Assembly (NCBI GenBank): GCA_010093485.1
Contig: MU001508.1
Location: 386,051 to 450,050, forward strand
Direction of reading: 5' to 3'
From: Karstenula rhodostoma CBS 690.94
Lineage: Eukaryota; Ascomycota; Dothideomycetes; Pleosporales; Didymosphaeriaceae
DNA: 64,000 bases
In this document: one piece after another, positions 34,146-47,662 of the stretch
Numbering within the stretch: position 1 is the first letter of the stretch
How the letters are laid out: the number at the start of each line of letters is the position of its first letter
Notes under the pieces: model-generated
What the model saw: the letters and a program-made list of their open reading frames with translations, nothing else
Databases searched by the model: none
Told to the model about the DNA's origin: nothing
Translations under genes and position numbers: made by a program

Positions 34146-36387
34146 GTTGCGCAGCTCTCGCAGCGTATCTGGGGTTCACAATGAGCCTATGGGGCGTGGT
34201 CCTGCTACGGCTAGAAAGACACACCCGCACTCGGAGGAGAGGACACGAGGGTGTGTGAAGAGAGTCGATCATCACGATATTCACACGCAGATGGCGCCCG
34301 GGAGCGAGCGCTGATCAGTACATGGAGATACAAGAGGGTCAGGCTGGCCCGAGACGGGCGAATGGGGACAGAGGAGGAGGCATGGCTGTGGAGGACGACC
34401 AGGATACTTGGGGTTCTTAGCCAGATGCCGGGCATGCTGGAGTACCGATGGTGTACCTGGTACCTCGACGGTGGTGTATTTGGTGTGGGAGAGGGAGTCT
34501 CTATACATGGCAGGACACGGCAGAGGAGAAAGCGGGGTAGCCTCGTCCTGTATGAATTAGGTGGCTTTCCAGCTGCGACGACAAAGCAAGCGGGGTGCAG
34601 ACAGCGCGTGACGACCTCGTGCATGAAGCAGACCAACAGCGAGGCGGGGTCTCGGGGCGTTCTGGATGCGAGTGGAGCGCGCAGCGGAGGATCGAGACCG
34701 CGACCGCTGGCAGAGACGGAGACAGTCCCAAGGCAATGCTTCCGCCGCACGCACAGTCGGCCAGCAGGGTGGTGATGGTGCCGTGTTGGTGTTGAGGAGG
34801 CCGCGGTGCAAGTGCAAGTGGCGCGTGCCGGTCGCTGCTTCCCTCGGTGACTCGCGCCTGCCCTGCCCAGTGCCGCTAGCATCGGTGTGGGGAGGCATCA
34901 GGCAGCCAGCACTCGTTGTCGTCCACGGGTGCACACAACCACACCGCGTCGCGATGAGCATCACCCACAACCTCACGAGGCTCACGGCCACCAATTATGT
35001 CGCCCGTCTCGAGATTGCCTCTAATTATCCACCTTCCACCGCTGCCAGCATTCAGCCATACCCTGCGCCTGCGACGAGCGCCAGGGAGAGGTCGTCGTCC
35101 TTCGTCGGCGTGCAGCGCGTCGCACGCGCGCGACACAACCACAGCAAAGTCCTGCCTGCGCTACTGACCAAGAACCACAAACAATGCTGCTTCTCGCTCT
35201 ACCCCGCGGGACGCTCTCTGCTATCAAGTTTGCTCTGCGCTGTTGCCTTTCGAGCCGCCAAGTCATCCCTCAAACAACAAAGGTAGCGTTCGCGTCTCAG
35301 GTGGCTGTGAACCGCTCAACTGCCACTTCCTCAAGCTCACCGCCGCGAGCCTGGCTCACGGCCGCTGTCATGGAGCAGCTGGGACGCACCGTCTTCATCG
35401 TCATGCTCTGGGCGGGTCGCAGCGCTTCCGAGCCTCATTGTTTCGCGCGTCTCACAGCGTCTGCAATGCCTCGTTGTACGCGTGGTCATGTCGACACTAC
35501 GTAGCGCCTCCGTCCTCGGTTTCATTTTGCGCCTCCTCTTTGCGAATTTCGTCGACGATGGCTGCTGCTGCCGTCCAGGTCGTCTCTGTGCACGCCGTCG
35601 CTCTGGGGATACGATTAACCTCACCGCGCACGGCTCCCCCTGGCGCCTGTCACCCTTTCTTTTCAGTTAGCGCCCGTGGTTGACGGACCTCCGGGTGCGC
35701 TTGTTTCCTCCCTTAAACACTCTGTCAAACGTCTCGCTTCGCCAGCACGTCCGCACGTCCCCCGCTCTAACGCGCCGAGTTTTGAAACTGCCTCTGCTAT
35801 TCCTCAACCGTGCGGCACATTCATGCATCCCGGTCTGTCTCTCCGGCATCTACTTCTTGTTCAAACTGTCAACCCATCCCTTTCAAGCTTAGCATGTCTC
35901 GTGTCGAGGGTTCTCCAAACATTTGGGCGTCGAACGCCGACATTCACCATGGCGACGACCAAAACGTAGCTGCGGGATTGGGGTTTGAAAACGCTGCTAA
36001 CATCAGAACCTGCCACTCCAATAAGCCATGCCACCTGCTGGCCCGGGAACCGTTGGTTTCTCGTCATTGTCCTGACTATATCTTGACGGATGCCCCATGA
36101 TTTCCAGGCATTCAACCGCAACTGTTCTAACGTGTCGTCTTTGTTTTGTCTTCGCAGCCTTGTAATTACTTTCTTTTACTCCCCACTGGTTGGGCTGCCT
36201 TACACTCTTTAATTCACATTGCTGAGCAATTACTCCGTGTCACCTTACACACTTGTAATACATTCTTTCACGAGCCAGCCTCGACGACAATCGGAAGACA
36301 TCACTGCAACGAGTTCACGAGATCCTCACTCAAACCGCCAGTCCCTACACAAACACTGACGACATATCCTACCCATACATCCTCGAC
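34146..36387. other. 2.2-kb divergent region between two SANT genes
   Basis: The spacer separates a minus-strand and a plus-strand SANT/Myb gene and may serve both. Frames such as 34211-34882 minus and 34666-35286 plus overlap each other and have no motif. Several short ATG frames precede the downstream gene (for example 35894 onward), so a long leader with upstream ORFs is possible. Confidence 0.4.
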
Positions 36388-37393
36388 ATGCTTCATCATC
36401 AGCCTCAGATTCTCTCGCCGCTGGCTGAGATGGACACCCACACTTCCAGCTCCAGCCTCCGAGCACGCAAGATGTCCGCCGGCGGCAACAGGTCTTGGTC
36501 TGAAGAAGAGGTAATTCCAAGTGTCCCCTTATGCCTACAGCTCCTAACAAAATCAGGAAAACTACCTCTTGCAGACACGCATGCAGAAGATGCCCTACAA
36601 ACACATTGCTGCCCATCTCAAGAAGACTGAGTTGGCATGCCGTCTGCATTACCACCAGTTGTCGCACGGTAGCCATCGCCGTAAGCGCACCTCGTCCGTT
36701 TCTTCGTCGACCTCATGCAGCTCCGCCGGCCAGTCTCCGGCTTACTCAATGGCAGTGGACAATGATGCATACTCTCCATCATCCCGCCACGGTTCGCCCA
36801 TGAGCTACAACGGCGGCAGCCCGCACATGAGGGCCGCTTCGATTAGCACCTCGCCCAATCGCAACCAGCATAAGATCCTGCTTCCTAAGCCGCGTCCAAT
36901 GACACCGCGAGAGTCTCCTGAGCCCCTCAACATGCTCCGCATCAACACTGGCGTGGCACGCCAACCCAAGGTTGTCGATACGGATCGTCTTCGTGCGATT
37001 TACGAAGCCCGCCGTCAACAGTTCTGGGCTACTATCGCCGCTGACTATGGCGCTGATATTTCTCCGGCCCAGCTAGAGGAGATCTGGCGTTCTGGTTCCA
37101 CTTCGGTTCGCCCGCCCACACCGGATGCTTCTCCCGATGGCAGCATTATGCATAACCTTGCACTGAAACCTTCGCCCTTCACCTACGCATCGCCGATCAG
37201 CAGCGATGCCGGCAAGCAGTTTAGCGCCATGAACATCAGCGCTGTTTCGCCTCCCGAGCGCATGCCCTACGTCTTGCCCATGCCGGTTCCGTCTGTTGGC
37301 CGACCGAGGGCTGGTACGTGGAGCTCTGCTCCTCGGGATAACATGCCCATTGCAAGCCTGTTGACGGAGGACAAGCACCCTCGTGCTCACTAG
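36388..37393 (+). CDS. single-repeat SANT/Myb-like protein
   Basis: Two exons (36388-36510, 36557-37393, with a 46-bp intron) give 319 residues. The repeat lies at about residues 35-80: RSWSEEEENYLLQTRMQKMP, YKHIAAHLKKTELACRLHYH. The repeat is cut by the intron right after SEEE. It is followed by a basic HRRKRTSS patch and a long Ser/Pro-rich region with KILLPKPRPMTPRESPEP and VDTDRLRAIYEARRQQFW, a segment that looks helical and may be a second conserved block, then a disordered end. The start was taken at the first ATG in frame, and a distal upstream exon is possible. Likely a nuclear regulator; no target is apparent. Confidence 0.82.
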
Positions 37394-40300
37394 ACAAGGT
37401 AGCGGCTGTCACGACATTTTTGGACGGATTTCCTTTTAACATTTTGGACGACTCTTCTTCTTACTTTCGTTTACTCCTATTTTGCTCTACTCCTTTAGTG
37501 TCACTTATTGGTGGCGGCGTGTTCGTGAGACGATACACGGGCGAAGGAGTGTTATGGACTGGTTTTAATTACTTCAAAATCAAAACTCCCAGGGGGGGTG
37601 CAGTTGTGTTGACGATGGGGTAACAACCAAGGCAGCAAAAAACAATTGAAAATCAACTTGGCCAATGAGCGCCACCCTTGACACGATGGTACCTTGCAGT
37701 TGCTTGTCAGAGATCTGATACATGTGTGATGTTGCTGCGAGAGGTGCATGTTCATGGCTTGGCGCGCGGCTCGTCTTCATGCAGCCCCTCTTGTTTCCTG
37801 AGGCAGACGCCGCTTCAAGATGCACAGAACATGTATCTCGGGGTTTATTGCCGTCTTGGGAACAAAGGAGAACGGGACCGATGAAATCATAAGCATGACT
37901 GTCTAAGGTGCCAGTCCACAGCAGCGATTTTATGTGTCAATCGACCTCGAGGAATGACATGCTCAACTGGAAAGCTGCAATGCCAACGCTGGGGGAGGTC
38001 CACAGCCACAGCTCTCTTAGTTGCCCTCGCGGATTTCTTTTCGCCTAAAATATACATATAGGAGGTGACGCACGGTTTCACGTGGTGCACGTGCGACGAA
38101 TCGCGTAGGAGAAATAGTGACGCTAGTTTGAGAACGCCCGAAACGGGAGGTACGAGCCCCACACAGATGTCTGGAGCTTAACTTGATATATCTGGTTTTC
38201 CTCGGGGAAGAGGCGGGAGAGGTTAGGGCGTGTGGGCTTGGGTCTTGGGGTGGGTGGGCTCTGGGGCACTGAGAAGTGGGCGAGGTTGCGGGATAGCAGT
38301 AGGCGCCTTAGCCGCTGTTTTGGTGCCTTCCTGCATTGGCAAAGCACGACGCCTTGTTGTCGCCTGCTTCAGTGGCTTACCCGCACTCATAGTCGTCGTG
38401 TACGATATATATATCAGTAGCACGTTTTGCAGTCCTTGTTCGGCGGGAGTTGGAGAGGAAAGCTGATTGTACTGTCCACGAACAGTGTGTTCGCGGTATG
38501 TTCCTCAGGCAGGAAAAAAAAAAAAACGGTTGGATTGAACACAGGTTCGCAGGCAGGCGTTGACAGTGGACAATGTGCATGGCAAGGCTCGAGGCCCGTA
38601 ACTCTTCCACGAATCACAAAACCTGCCTCGCACACGAGTCAGAAGGCTCCCACCTCATCATGGGTGACGGGTCGACGACATCTCTACCTGCATGTGCAAC
38701 GCACGGCCAGAGTATTTTTGGTCGAGGCTTTCGATTCGACCACCGTCTGACGCCACATCCCCCAGTTCTGTGGCGCCGCCGTCGCCGTTTCCCCCTTTAT
38801 CGGCCATGTTGATGTAATGCGGTTCGCCGATCAAAGCTTAATCCCACGGCCCGTTTTGGGACGTCTGCCCGCGCGGGGAGGGGGGGTGTCAGTGTCAGTG
38901 TCAAGTTTAGGGTTTGAGATGTCATTGTCATGGAGCGTGGTAGAGGAGCTTCCTTGGACGTTTTTTTCGCCTGTCGGTCGGTCTCATCGCTCGTATGATA
39001 TGATACGACACTCGCATCTTGCATCTTGAATCGAATGCATGCACGCGAGCAGAGCCGCATAGATGCTCGGCCCACTGCCGAATCCTCAGGCTCGGTATTT
39101 GTCACACCGGACCCGCATCTCTGTGGGCTTCTGCCTCTGCCCTGGCCGGTCGCGGTGCCTGGAGATTGAACTTCATGCGCCGTGGAAAGCTCGCTGGGCG
39201 AGAGTCCCAAGGCCAGGCCGCTGGGACCCAGGGCGCGGTGCGGGCGAGCAGATGGCTGGCGCCTGTCTGCATGAATGCCTAATGTCGCTGTCGTCGGAGG
39301 CTTTACCCAGGCAGGGCTGGCATCGTCGTGTGCATGTGTAGCGCAGATCTGAGCGGCTGGTCCGTGGGGCGGAGGGGGCCAGGAACCATGGCGGGCGAGT
39401 GGAAGGCTGGCGAGTCAAGCGTACAGGAACGCGCACCGCTGCGTCTGCTGTCGACGTCCAACGAGGGGGGGCTTCCTGAACGGGTGCTTGCCCACATGCA
39501 CGCATGCGCCCGCCAAAGCACGTGCCCCCGTCGCCCACCAACTCCCGGGCCTGCTCTCGCCTACCCTCCTGACTCGCATCGAAACGTCATGATCCATCCG
39601 CTCTGCTCGCAGTCACCCACCCACGCGCATGGAGCTGCGGCCCTGCTGCTCGCCTGCCCTTTCGCGCATGATTTTCATATGACAGCGGCATATGCCATGG
39701 AGTGACAAGCGAGATTGAATCGGAGCCTCCGAAGAGGGCGAGAAGATGGGAGGTGTGGGCGGGCTGCGCGATGCGGTCATGACAGCGACGCGTTGTGGAC
39801 GTGTGTTGGTGGTTGTGGTGGTGGATGTAGGAGGTACGAGGTACGAGGTAGGGCGAATGGGTTTGTAGGATTGGGGCGGTCTGGACATGCGTGCTCTGCT
39901 GACGGGAATACGAGCGGCGGGAACGCTGTGAAGAGGGAGTGCAAGTTTGAGCAAGTCAACATCCGGAAGCAGGTCGTCGAAGACGTTGAGCTTGAAGCGG
40001 GGTACCACAGCGAGACTTCTGCGTGCTTCCATCAGCTTCGAGTAGTCTGGTATACGCTAGAGGAGGGGTTGTTAGGCATCCGACTTCGTAATACCAATCG
40101 TCGTGGCAGCTGGGAAGCTCTGAAAGACCTTGAGGGAGCACAAGCAGAGCAAGAAGATTACAGCGGCCGAAAGGAAAACTCGGGCTACTTTAAGAGCTCC
40201 ACTCCTATATCTTGCTATATTATCATAAGAAAGTATCATATACATATTGGGTCATAAGTTAACATAGTATATGTTATTGTAGATAATGAATAGATCCATC

Positions 40301-43300
40301 GTCTTATTGATAGTTTCTATCCACAGACCCAGAGATGAGGAAATCCCATATGGTCCATGTTGTACCCATCAACCCCTATAGATCTCGCAGTCGGCTGTCA
40401 AAGCAACGACACCAAGCTGCAGCAGCAAACTACAGTCCCACTGAACACTCAGCAGAGAACGATTATCTCATGGGCAAAAGGTAAACACAAACCGTCCGCA
40501 CCTCTCGATAGTAACTTTCCCATTCGCAAGGGTACCAACTATGCAACCTAGAAACTGAATAATAGAAACATCACTTCTCCAATACCACGCGTCCATGACG
40601 TCCCCACCTCCATGACTCCATCACGTAGCTAGGATCCTCAGACCGGTGTCTATGACCCCGACACCAAACCTCAAACTGAGCAGATCTTTGCAAACGTGGC
40701 CCTGAATCTGCGCGATGCCGGCGGTGAAGGGTGGGGGCTGGTCTTCTGGGTGGATAGCTGTCACCTCCCACTAAACAGTGAGGCGTTAGAGGCACCGAAG
40801 AAGGGGTTTCGAAAGTGCGTGCTGGGACACTTGCTACTTTGGACGTGTGAGGGTGAAGAGGTTAGGCTAGGATGCTAGGAGTGAGGGTTGAGATTGAGGT
40901 TGTGGCTTAGGATTCGAAATGAATATATCCAAGTACGGTGATTGTTGGGTTGTGTTAATGCAGTCATGTTCAGTGGTGGATAGGTTGGAGATCCGGGGCT
41001 CTTCGCGTGCTTTTGCGAGGCGCGGTGGTACGCAGAACAGGAACTTGATGATGGGTGTCAAGAGTTAGTTATTTTAAATAGTCAGAGGTATCGTGTTATC
41101 GGCTTGTGAAACGTGTTGGCCAAATACGAAGCTTGTGTAAAGCGTTACTTAGGGACTAAGGGCAAGATGGGTATCTAACCTTCCTAATTCTATGGTGGCC
41201 AGCAAGGGACCATACTCTCGTTCAGGCAAGAAGTCAATTGATATAACCATTGGGAGGTTGACTGTTGCTCCACCACACGCGAAGTGAAGATCTGTAATCA
41301 AGAATGCTCCGGACATAGCTAGGTACACACGGATCCTATTACCCGTTCAAAGAACAGATATGGGCGGCGTCGGGTTTGCCGAGATCTATTCTACATTACT
41401 ATGCTACCTATGGTATGAAGAAAGAGAACTCCCATACAGAGACGCGTGATCCGTAACGTACTAATCGTTTCAAAGATTTCTCAAACTTCACTTAAAATAA
41501 TCCTACTGAGGCGGCTATAAACGCTGACGTGATGGTCGCGAAGGCGCTTGATGTTACCCTGGATGTATTTAATAGAACCGAGGGATGTTTTAATAAGGGC
41601 ATGGATCTGAATTGCCCGATATGTGTATGTTCAACCCAACACGCTGGAACAAAAAATAGACGTGTGAGGATTCCGGGGCCGTGGAAGACAATAGGAAGTC
41701 GTGCGTGGGCTGCATCGCGGAGAGGGAAAGCTTCAAGTAAAAATTTCCATGATCCGGCCACCACAAACGGGGTTCAGAAGCACCGACAAAGTCACATTGC
41801 ACAGCATACAGAACCAGGACAAAAGCCCGAGTACAATCAGCCCACGTATTGGGGTGACATTGTACCCAGCCTTTCACCCTAGTACTGTACAAGAGACGCT
41901 GTCGAGCATTACGTGTGCGTGCTCGAAAATTGCGAGAGAGAGAGCACAGTAACAGCAAAGTCGGGCTCAAACTTATGCACTACGATAGCGCTGCAGAGCG
42001 CGCACTCAAGAAACCCCTGTCTTTCACGACAGATTAAAGTATGAGTGGCATACAGCCACGATGTCCCCAATTTTTAAACAAACTCCGAGTATTAGTTACC
42101 TAACCTCTCAACCCCACCTCTCCATCCGCCACCTGCCCACTCCATCGCAGCGCCAACGTTCCAGGTAGTATATTCCTCGCCTCATCCCATCGCCCACACA
42201 ATACCAACTGCCCCACGCGGCTCGCCCACAATCTACTATCCCCAGGAAACCAGACCTCGACTGTTCCCTCAAAACCCAAAGCCAAGACCACTGCAACCCC
42301 CTAGCTAGCAGTCTATCCCCCATATCCCCTCCCCCCGCAGTCCAACCCAGTCCCTTCGCATCCGACATCGCCCAAAAGACCACCGTACCTGGTCACGCAC
42401 CTGTGTCTGGGGATCCTGCATACCTAGGGTAAGATACCGCTTTGCAACCTTTCCGTACTGGAAGGTTCTATTGTAGATAATCCCATGGGCCGGGGTGGAA
42501 CTATGAAGCAAGGGGGACAAAAAGGCGCGTTGGAAGGTTATAGTCTAGTTCCAGGACCACCGACCCGCCGCCCAGAAGCCTGATGTAAAGCACGCGAAGC
42601 GCACGCGTAAGCGGTGAATTTCTAACGGTAGGAACTGGGCGTTGCAGCTTCAAAAGATAGACTGGGTAGGTGAGTCGGGCCGGGAATGGATATGGCGAAG
42701 GGTATTTCGGTTGTCCAGAGGGTTGGAGTGGGAGTTGTGGTGTGTTGCTGCTAGACTGGGACTGGTTTTCTTCGCCAAACGCTGGTGGGGCTTGGAAGAG
42801 GGCTAGGTATTGTGAAGCAGTCAGTCTAGGCGGCTGTGCTTGATCACCTACCTGCGATCTACCATCTACCCTTCAGACCTCTACGCTGCATCCCCACACC
42901 GCCGAGCAAAGACTCGCAAAACTCGCACGCAGCACCCCCCACTTCACATCACCAGAATTCACAGCACAGCACGCACTCCTCGCGTAAGCAATTCACGTAC
43001 TCTGAAGCGGGCTTTCGGGGTGGGACAACAAAAACTGACTTTCTGGCCACATGAGCCAAGTCCTAGGTATCATATAGAAAGCACGTCAACCCCCCGCGTC
43101 CCTCCACAGTCATCCCCAACACGCAAAACCAATTTAACACATACTGACCCCAGCACCCAAACGCCCACAGTGAAATCCGTCGCCTCGTGCCGATCCGCAT
43201 TGCAGCCCCAGAAAGGAAAGAAACAAGTCCCTGCTCCGTGCTAATGCTACGCTGTATATGGCCATGAGTGCCGCAAATTCAAGATGAAAACAAAGGAAAA

Positions 43301-43391
43301 GAAAAAAGAGATTAAGGTGTGTATGCTTATGCATGTTGAGCGAGGTCGACGGGTGGACAAGTTGTAGGTTCCGGGGCACGTCTGAGGCGTA
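37394..43391. other. 6-kb region without recognisable genes
   Basis: Only short frames without family motifs are present. A weak candidate is the minus strand at 39.6-40.1 kb (139 residues, Pro/Thr-rich in its second half), which I could not join to anything. The stretch 40.2-41.5 kb is AT-rich compared with its surroundings. A run of about 13 A lies near 38513-38525. I found no tRNA or clear repeat element. Confidence 0.4.
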
Positions 43392-46300
43392 CTAGATCTT
43401 CCGCCGGACCGTGAACTTCCGCGAGACCGTTGCTGATGGGAGCGCTTGGGCGAATTTATCGCGTGCTACGAGTAGGTCAGCGTCTCTTCTCCGTCAAGGG
43501 GAAGAAGGATGTACGTACTCTCCTGGCTATCGAAGGAAATGATCATATCATCGTGCTCGCCGGGATACTCAATCTGGTCAAGACAGACGAACCGCCTCTT
43601 CACGCCAGCCCAGCCGGTCAGCCTCCCCTCTTCCTTACCCATCTTGCCTTCTCCCTTCCGCTCCTCAACAGGCAGTGCAAACTTGCAATCCACGAGCCGG
43701 ACTGAGGCCTTCCCGCCTTTGTCCGTCTTCTGGAATTCGTCTTGCGGCTTTAGTTGAAAGTTCATGGCGTCTGCGTGGGAGAACTCTTCGAAGAAGGCGA
43801 GAAGTTGGACGATATTGTCTTGCTCGACGACCTGGATTCGGACCGTATTTGCGGTCCATTGCTTGTAGATTGGGACGACCATGCGGCGTCGAGCGATAGA
43901 CAGCGTGGAAGCGATACTAGACTGGTTAACAACGGGGCAGGTATATAGAGGAGGTGGCCGCAATCTTACCCATCGAAACGGACCGAGAACCCAGTGACGG
44001 CAAGTTGGAAAGCGTGCAGGTCCTGATATGAGGCGAAGGTTAGTCGTCTTATGGTGGAAGCGTTTATGAGGGTCTTGAGTAGTTCGGCAAGTGCATCCGG
44101 TATGTCTTTCTCTGAACGCGACGCATCAATCGCGATAGCCATATCGCGCTGCGGGTTTCTGAGGAAGGTGAGTTCAGGATTACCGGAAGTTGGTAGCCGA
44201 ACAAGCAACTCTCCGGTATCTAGTATAGTCAGAGAGAAGCCACACATTACTGGGGTGGTCTGCATACCAAGGTTCATACGATCGGAGAAGACACCCGCGC
44301 TGTGTCTGCACAGAATTCTCAGGCTTTCACTCATGACGGTCGGCGCAGATTCCAGGCCATAGACATCGGGATCCTGATTCATGGTCTTTGCTTCGACCCA
44401 CTGTAGCTTGTTCAGGACATTGCTTCCGCTTTGACTGAAGCCTTCCGCTGGATCCGCGCTCTCTATGTTGTAGGCTTTCAAAGGGACTTGAGCGAACATT
44501 TTCTCAGATTCACCGGTGTTCAAGGAGGTCAAGAGACCAAAGACGTGATTCCGCTCCTTGCCCTCATTGAATACCATGCGCATGGTGCAGACCTTTATTC
44601 TCGTGTCCGGTATTTCCTCTTTGAATCGAATGACCAATGAAGGAGCTTGATCAGGTTCGGTCGTATAGGCGAAGTTCAACGGTTCTTGCTTTGTGCCTGC
44701 TTCGTGGGTCACGAATCCAACGGTGCGATTCCTGGGATGAGTGACCATGACCACTCGGTACCCGCGGTGAAGCTTCCTCTTGCCTGTTCCCTCGCTGCTG
44801 AGGTCAAACTTCTCAAAGAGAAGCAGTTTGCTACCTCTAACAGGCTCCCCTGGGAATGCGGCGGGATTAGTCGGGTCCTTGTAGATACCTTCGCGGAGCA
44901 TCATAACGCATGAAGTTCGTTCGTCGCTCCGCGCTCGGAGAGCACTGTCAACGCGGTTCGTGTGGTGGACAATGTTCCAAAGACTCCTGAAATCGGTATC
45001 AAGTAGTTCGACATTGAGAACAAACCCGTGACGGAGCTGAAGTGCAAAGCCATGGCTCTTCGCTCTCCAAGAAACATCTTTCCACGTGGCACCGAGATCC
45101 GCAGACGGCCCGACCATGACATTGACGAGCTCGCTTTGGCTACTGATTGCGAGTCTGAGACTGAAATTCTCACGTGATCGCAGTATAGAAACCACGACTG
45201 GAAAGAGAGCGCGATCGGTGTTGGGATCTTCTGTCGACATGGAAACCTGAGCAAACATCCTGAAATAGCAAAAGTCCGCCCTTGTGTCTGAAACGGGCAT
45301 GAACTTGATAGGGTTAATGCGCGGCTGCGCACCATCGGTAACAATTAGTTTAGCTGAAGCGTAGGAAAGAACGCTCGCGGCGTCTGGAGCAAACTTGGGA
45401 TATGCCTCCCAGATATCCTGCTGCTGTCCTTGTATGAGAGCTTGTGTAGGTGGCATGCTCTGATGTCTTTTCATGGACCCTAACAGCATCTTCAAGGCCC
45501 CGAGAACGGCATCATGTGCCTCGTATATTTCTGCACTGGGCGCATCCCCGGCAGCTCTGGCTGCATTGGCCTGCGCACCCATTTCTTGATCTCCGTACTT
45601 GCTTAGCTTGGGATGATTAGCAATGATTTCAGTGAGTATCCACCATGTTTTGGCGAGATCGACGTGCGCTTGGATGAGGCGTTCCGGCTGCAGTTCTGCA
45701 GTCCTGGGTCGACTCCTGATGGCTATCTCCATTGCCGCACGTCCTTTCAAAAACCACCAACTGGCAACACGCAACCACACAGTAGGTGCATGATCGTAAA
45801 TTTGTCCGTTGAGCTGTGCCATTAGTTGGAAAACACCACGCATGTGCTCCACTCGCTCGGCGAAATCAAGCAAGGCGCCTTCCGCTTGCGATTTGGCATC
45901 TGAGTGGCCCAAAGTTGACGTGGCTGTATCTTGGCGCGAGTGGAGCGGGGCCCGACTACTGGGAGGGGCGGGCGGTTGCTCTGCCCTCGACGGTGAGACG
46001 AAGGCCTGTCGCTCGAACTGCGGGGGAGTCGGTATTTTGGATGTCTGGCTTTGGGCGGAGAAAGGCTGTTTTTCTAAAGTGGAGGGCGTTTGTTGTATGG
46101 ACGTAGTTGTGGCTGCAGAGTATGGCTCACATGGCGCCGAGGGCATTGTATGGCCAGAAGATGAAGAAGAAGGGCGGGGGTCTGTGTCCAGCGAGAAGGT
46201 TCCGGGAGGCATCGGTCCCCGTCCAGGGGAGGACCCGCGAGCTCCCCTCGATCCGTGGGGATCTTCTGCGTCCAATGCGCGCTGCGGCGACTCTGGGGGT

Positions 46301-47662
46301 GGCACGGGATCGCGTGCTGCAAATCGTGGTGGTGTCTTGCCAGCAAGCGTGGTGATGGTTGTGGGCGGCGTCCCAACTACGAACCCACTGGACGGCACCG
46401 AGCCTGGCTGCAACGAACTAGCACTAGAACCAGAGTCGCTTTTTTCGTGGTTGGCAGCTCTTTGTTGAGCTTCGTGCAAGGCTCGACCCTCGTCTGCCCG
46501 CATCTTATGTATCACTCGTGCGGAAAAAGAATCAGAGTCAGTGGGTTCGCTGTGCAGGTAAGCCTCTGCAAGCAGCGCCTTTGCGTCCATGGGTGATTCG
46601 GCTTCGGCCGCGTTCACCTCTGGCAGTCGAGGGACTTCGGGCACAGGCTCGTTGTCAGAATCCCCAGCATGCTCGCTCCATCCCGTCTGCGTTCGCGACA
46701 GCGGTTTCGGCCTGAAACCATCCTCTTCCTCTTGCATTGGTGGCAGTTCTGGCGCTTTTTTCGACAGCACTGGTGATGCATTCTCCGACTCGAACGAGTA
46801 GGCAGAGTCCATGCTGGGCCGTCTGGGATCGTTGGTCTGCGCTTCGGTGTCCTGGATGTCAAATCCGGTGGGTGCTCTCGTTAACGGCTTTGGTCGCTGG
46901 CCCAGCCCCATGGGGCCCAAGCCTTTGGTGGGCTCAGGCGTCGGGCTGGCATGCGTGTTGATGCTGCCCACCTCGAGCTTCTGCCGCAACGGCGGAGACA
47001 GCTCACCGCCGCTGGTCAAGGTCCTGGTGACGATGCCCCTCTGCGCAGCCTGCGCATTCTGGCTGCCCAGAGCGTCGAATTTAGGGCTGCGTGCGCCGAG
47101 GCCGATGTCGTCCTGGTGCGACTGCGTTGCCAGCTTCTCCACGTCCGAGACGCTGTTCGATTTCTTGTGGTTGTACACAGCGATTGGCGGCTCCTCGCAC
47201 TCGTCGCCGCCCTCGCCGATGACAATGGGCTGGGTGCGCACGAACGACACGCTGAGGCCCTTCTTGCGCGTGCCCTTCTTCAACCCCCCGTTCTTCGCCG
47301 CTACGCTGTTGAGTACAGCCTTCGAAGAAGGCCATCGCTGGGCCCTGACGACGTCGATCTTGGGCCGGCTCGAGTGCAGAAAGGCTTGGGCGGCGACTTC
47401 GGCTTGCTTCTGGGCTTGTGCCCGCTCGGTGGAGGGCTTGAGGAAGCTAGAGGGTTGCGGTCAGCACGATGCACGATGCACGCTGGAGGGGGGGTTGCAA
47501 TGGACACTGCAGGCAGGGCATGGGGGTCGCATACTCGTTCACATCGTCGTCCAACTTGAAGGACGTCTGCGTTTTGGGCTTGGGGTCCTCTGGTGGAGAG
47601 TCTCCCGCGTTGTCCTTGGCGAACAGCTTGGCCTTCCACCTGCCCTTGAATGCGTCGACCAT
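43392..47662 (-). CDS. large conserved-type fungal protein of unknown function
   Basis: Four exons on the minus strand (47535-47662, 43970-47446, 43519-43916, 43392-43465) give 1358 residues with closing phases. The start MVDAFKGRWKAKLFAKDNAG is the first ATG of the first exon. Residues about 40-530 are disordered and rich in Ser, Pro and Glu, with a basic KKGTRKKGLSVSFVR stretch near 96-110. From about 540 the sequence becomes ordered: a helical part (FAERVEHMRGVFQLMAQLNG, then WLRVASWWFLKGRAAMEIAI), then a long mixed alpha/beta part that looks like several beta domains (HRGYRVVMVTHPRNRTVGF, CGFSLTILDTGELLVRLP). It ends SRKFTVRRKI. I do not recognise the family. The ordered half and clean gene structure support a real conserved protein. 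No signal peptide or membrane segment is seen. Confidence 0.82.

Noticed and set aside
34211..34882. 223-residue minus-strand frame in the divergent region between SANT genes
   Set aside because: No motif and overlapped by equally long frames on the other strand.
39613..40141. 139-residue minus-strand frame with a possible upstream exon
   Set aside because: Splice sites could not be joined into a consistent gene and no family is recognised.
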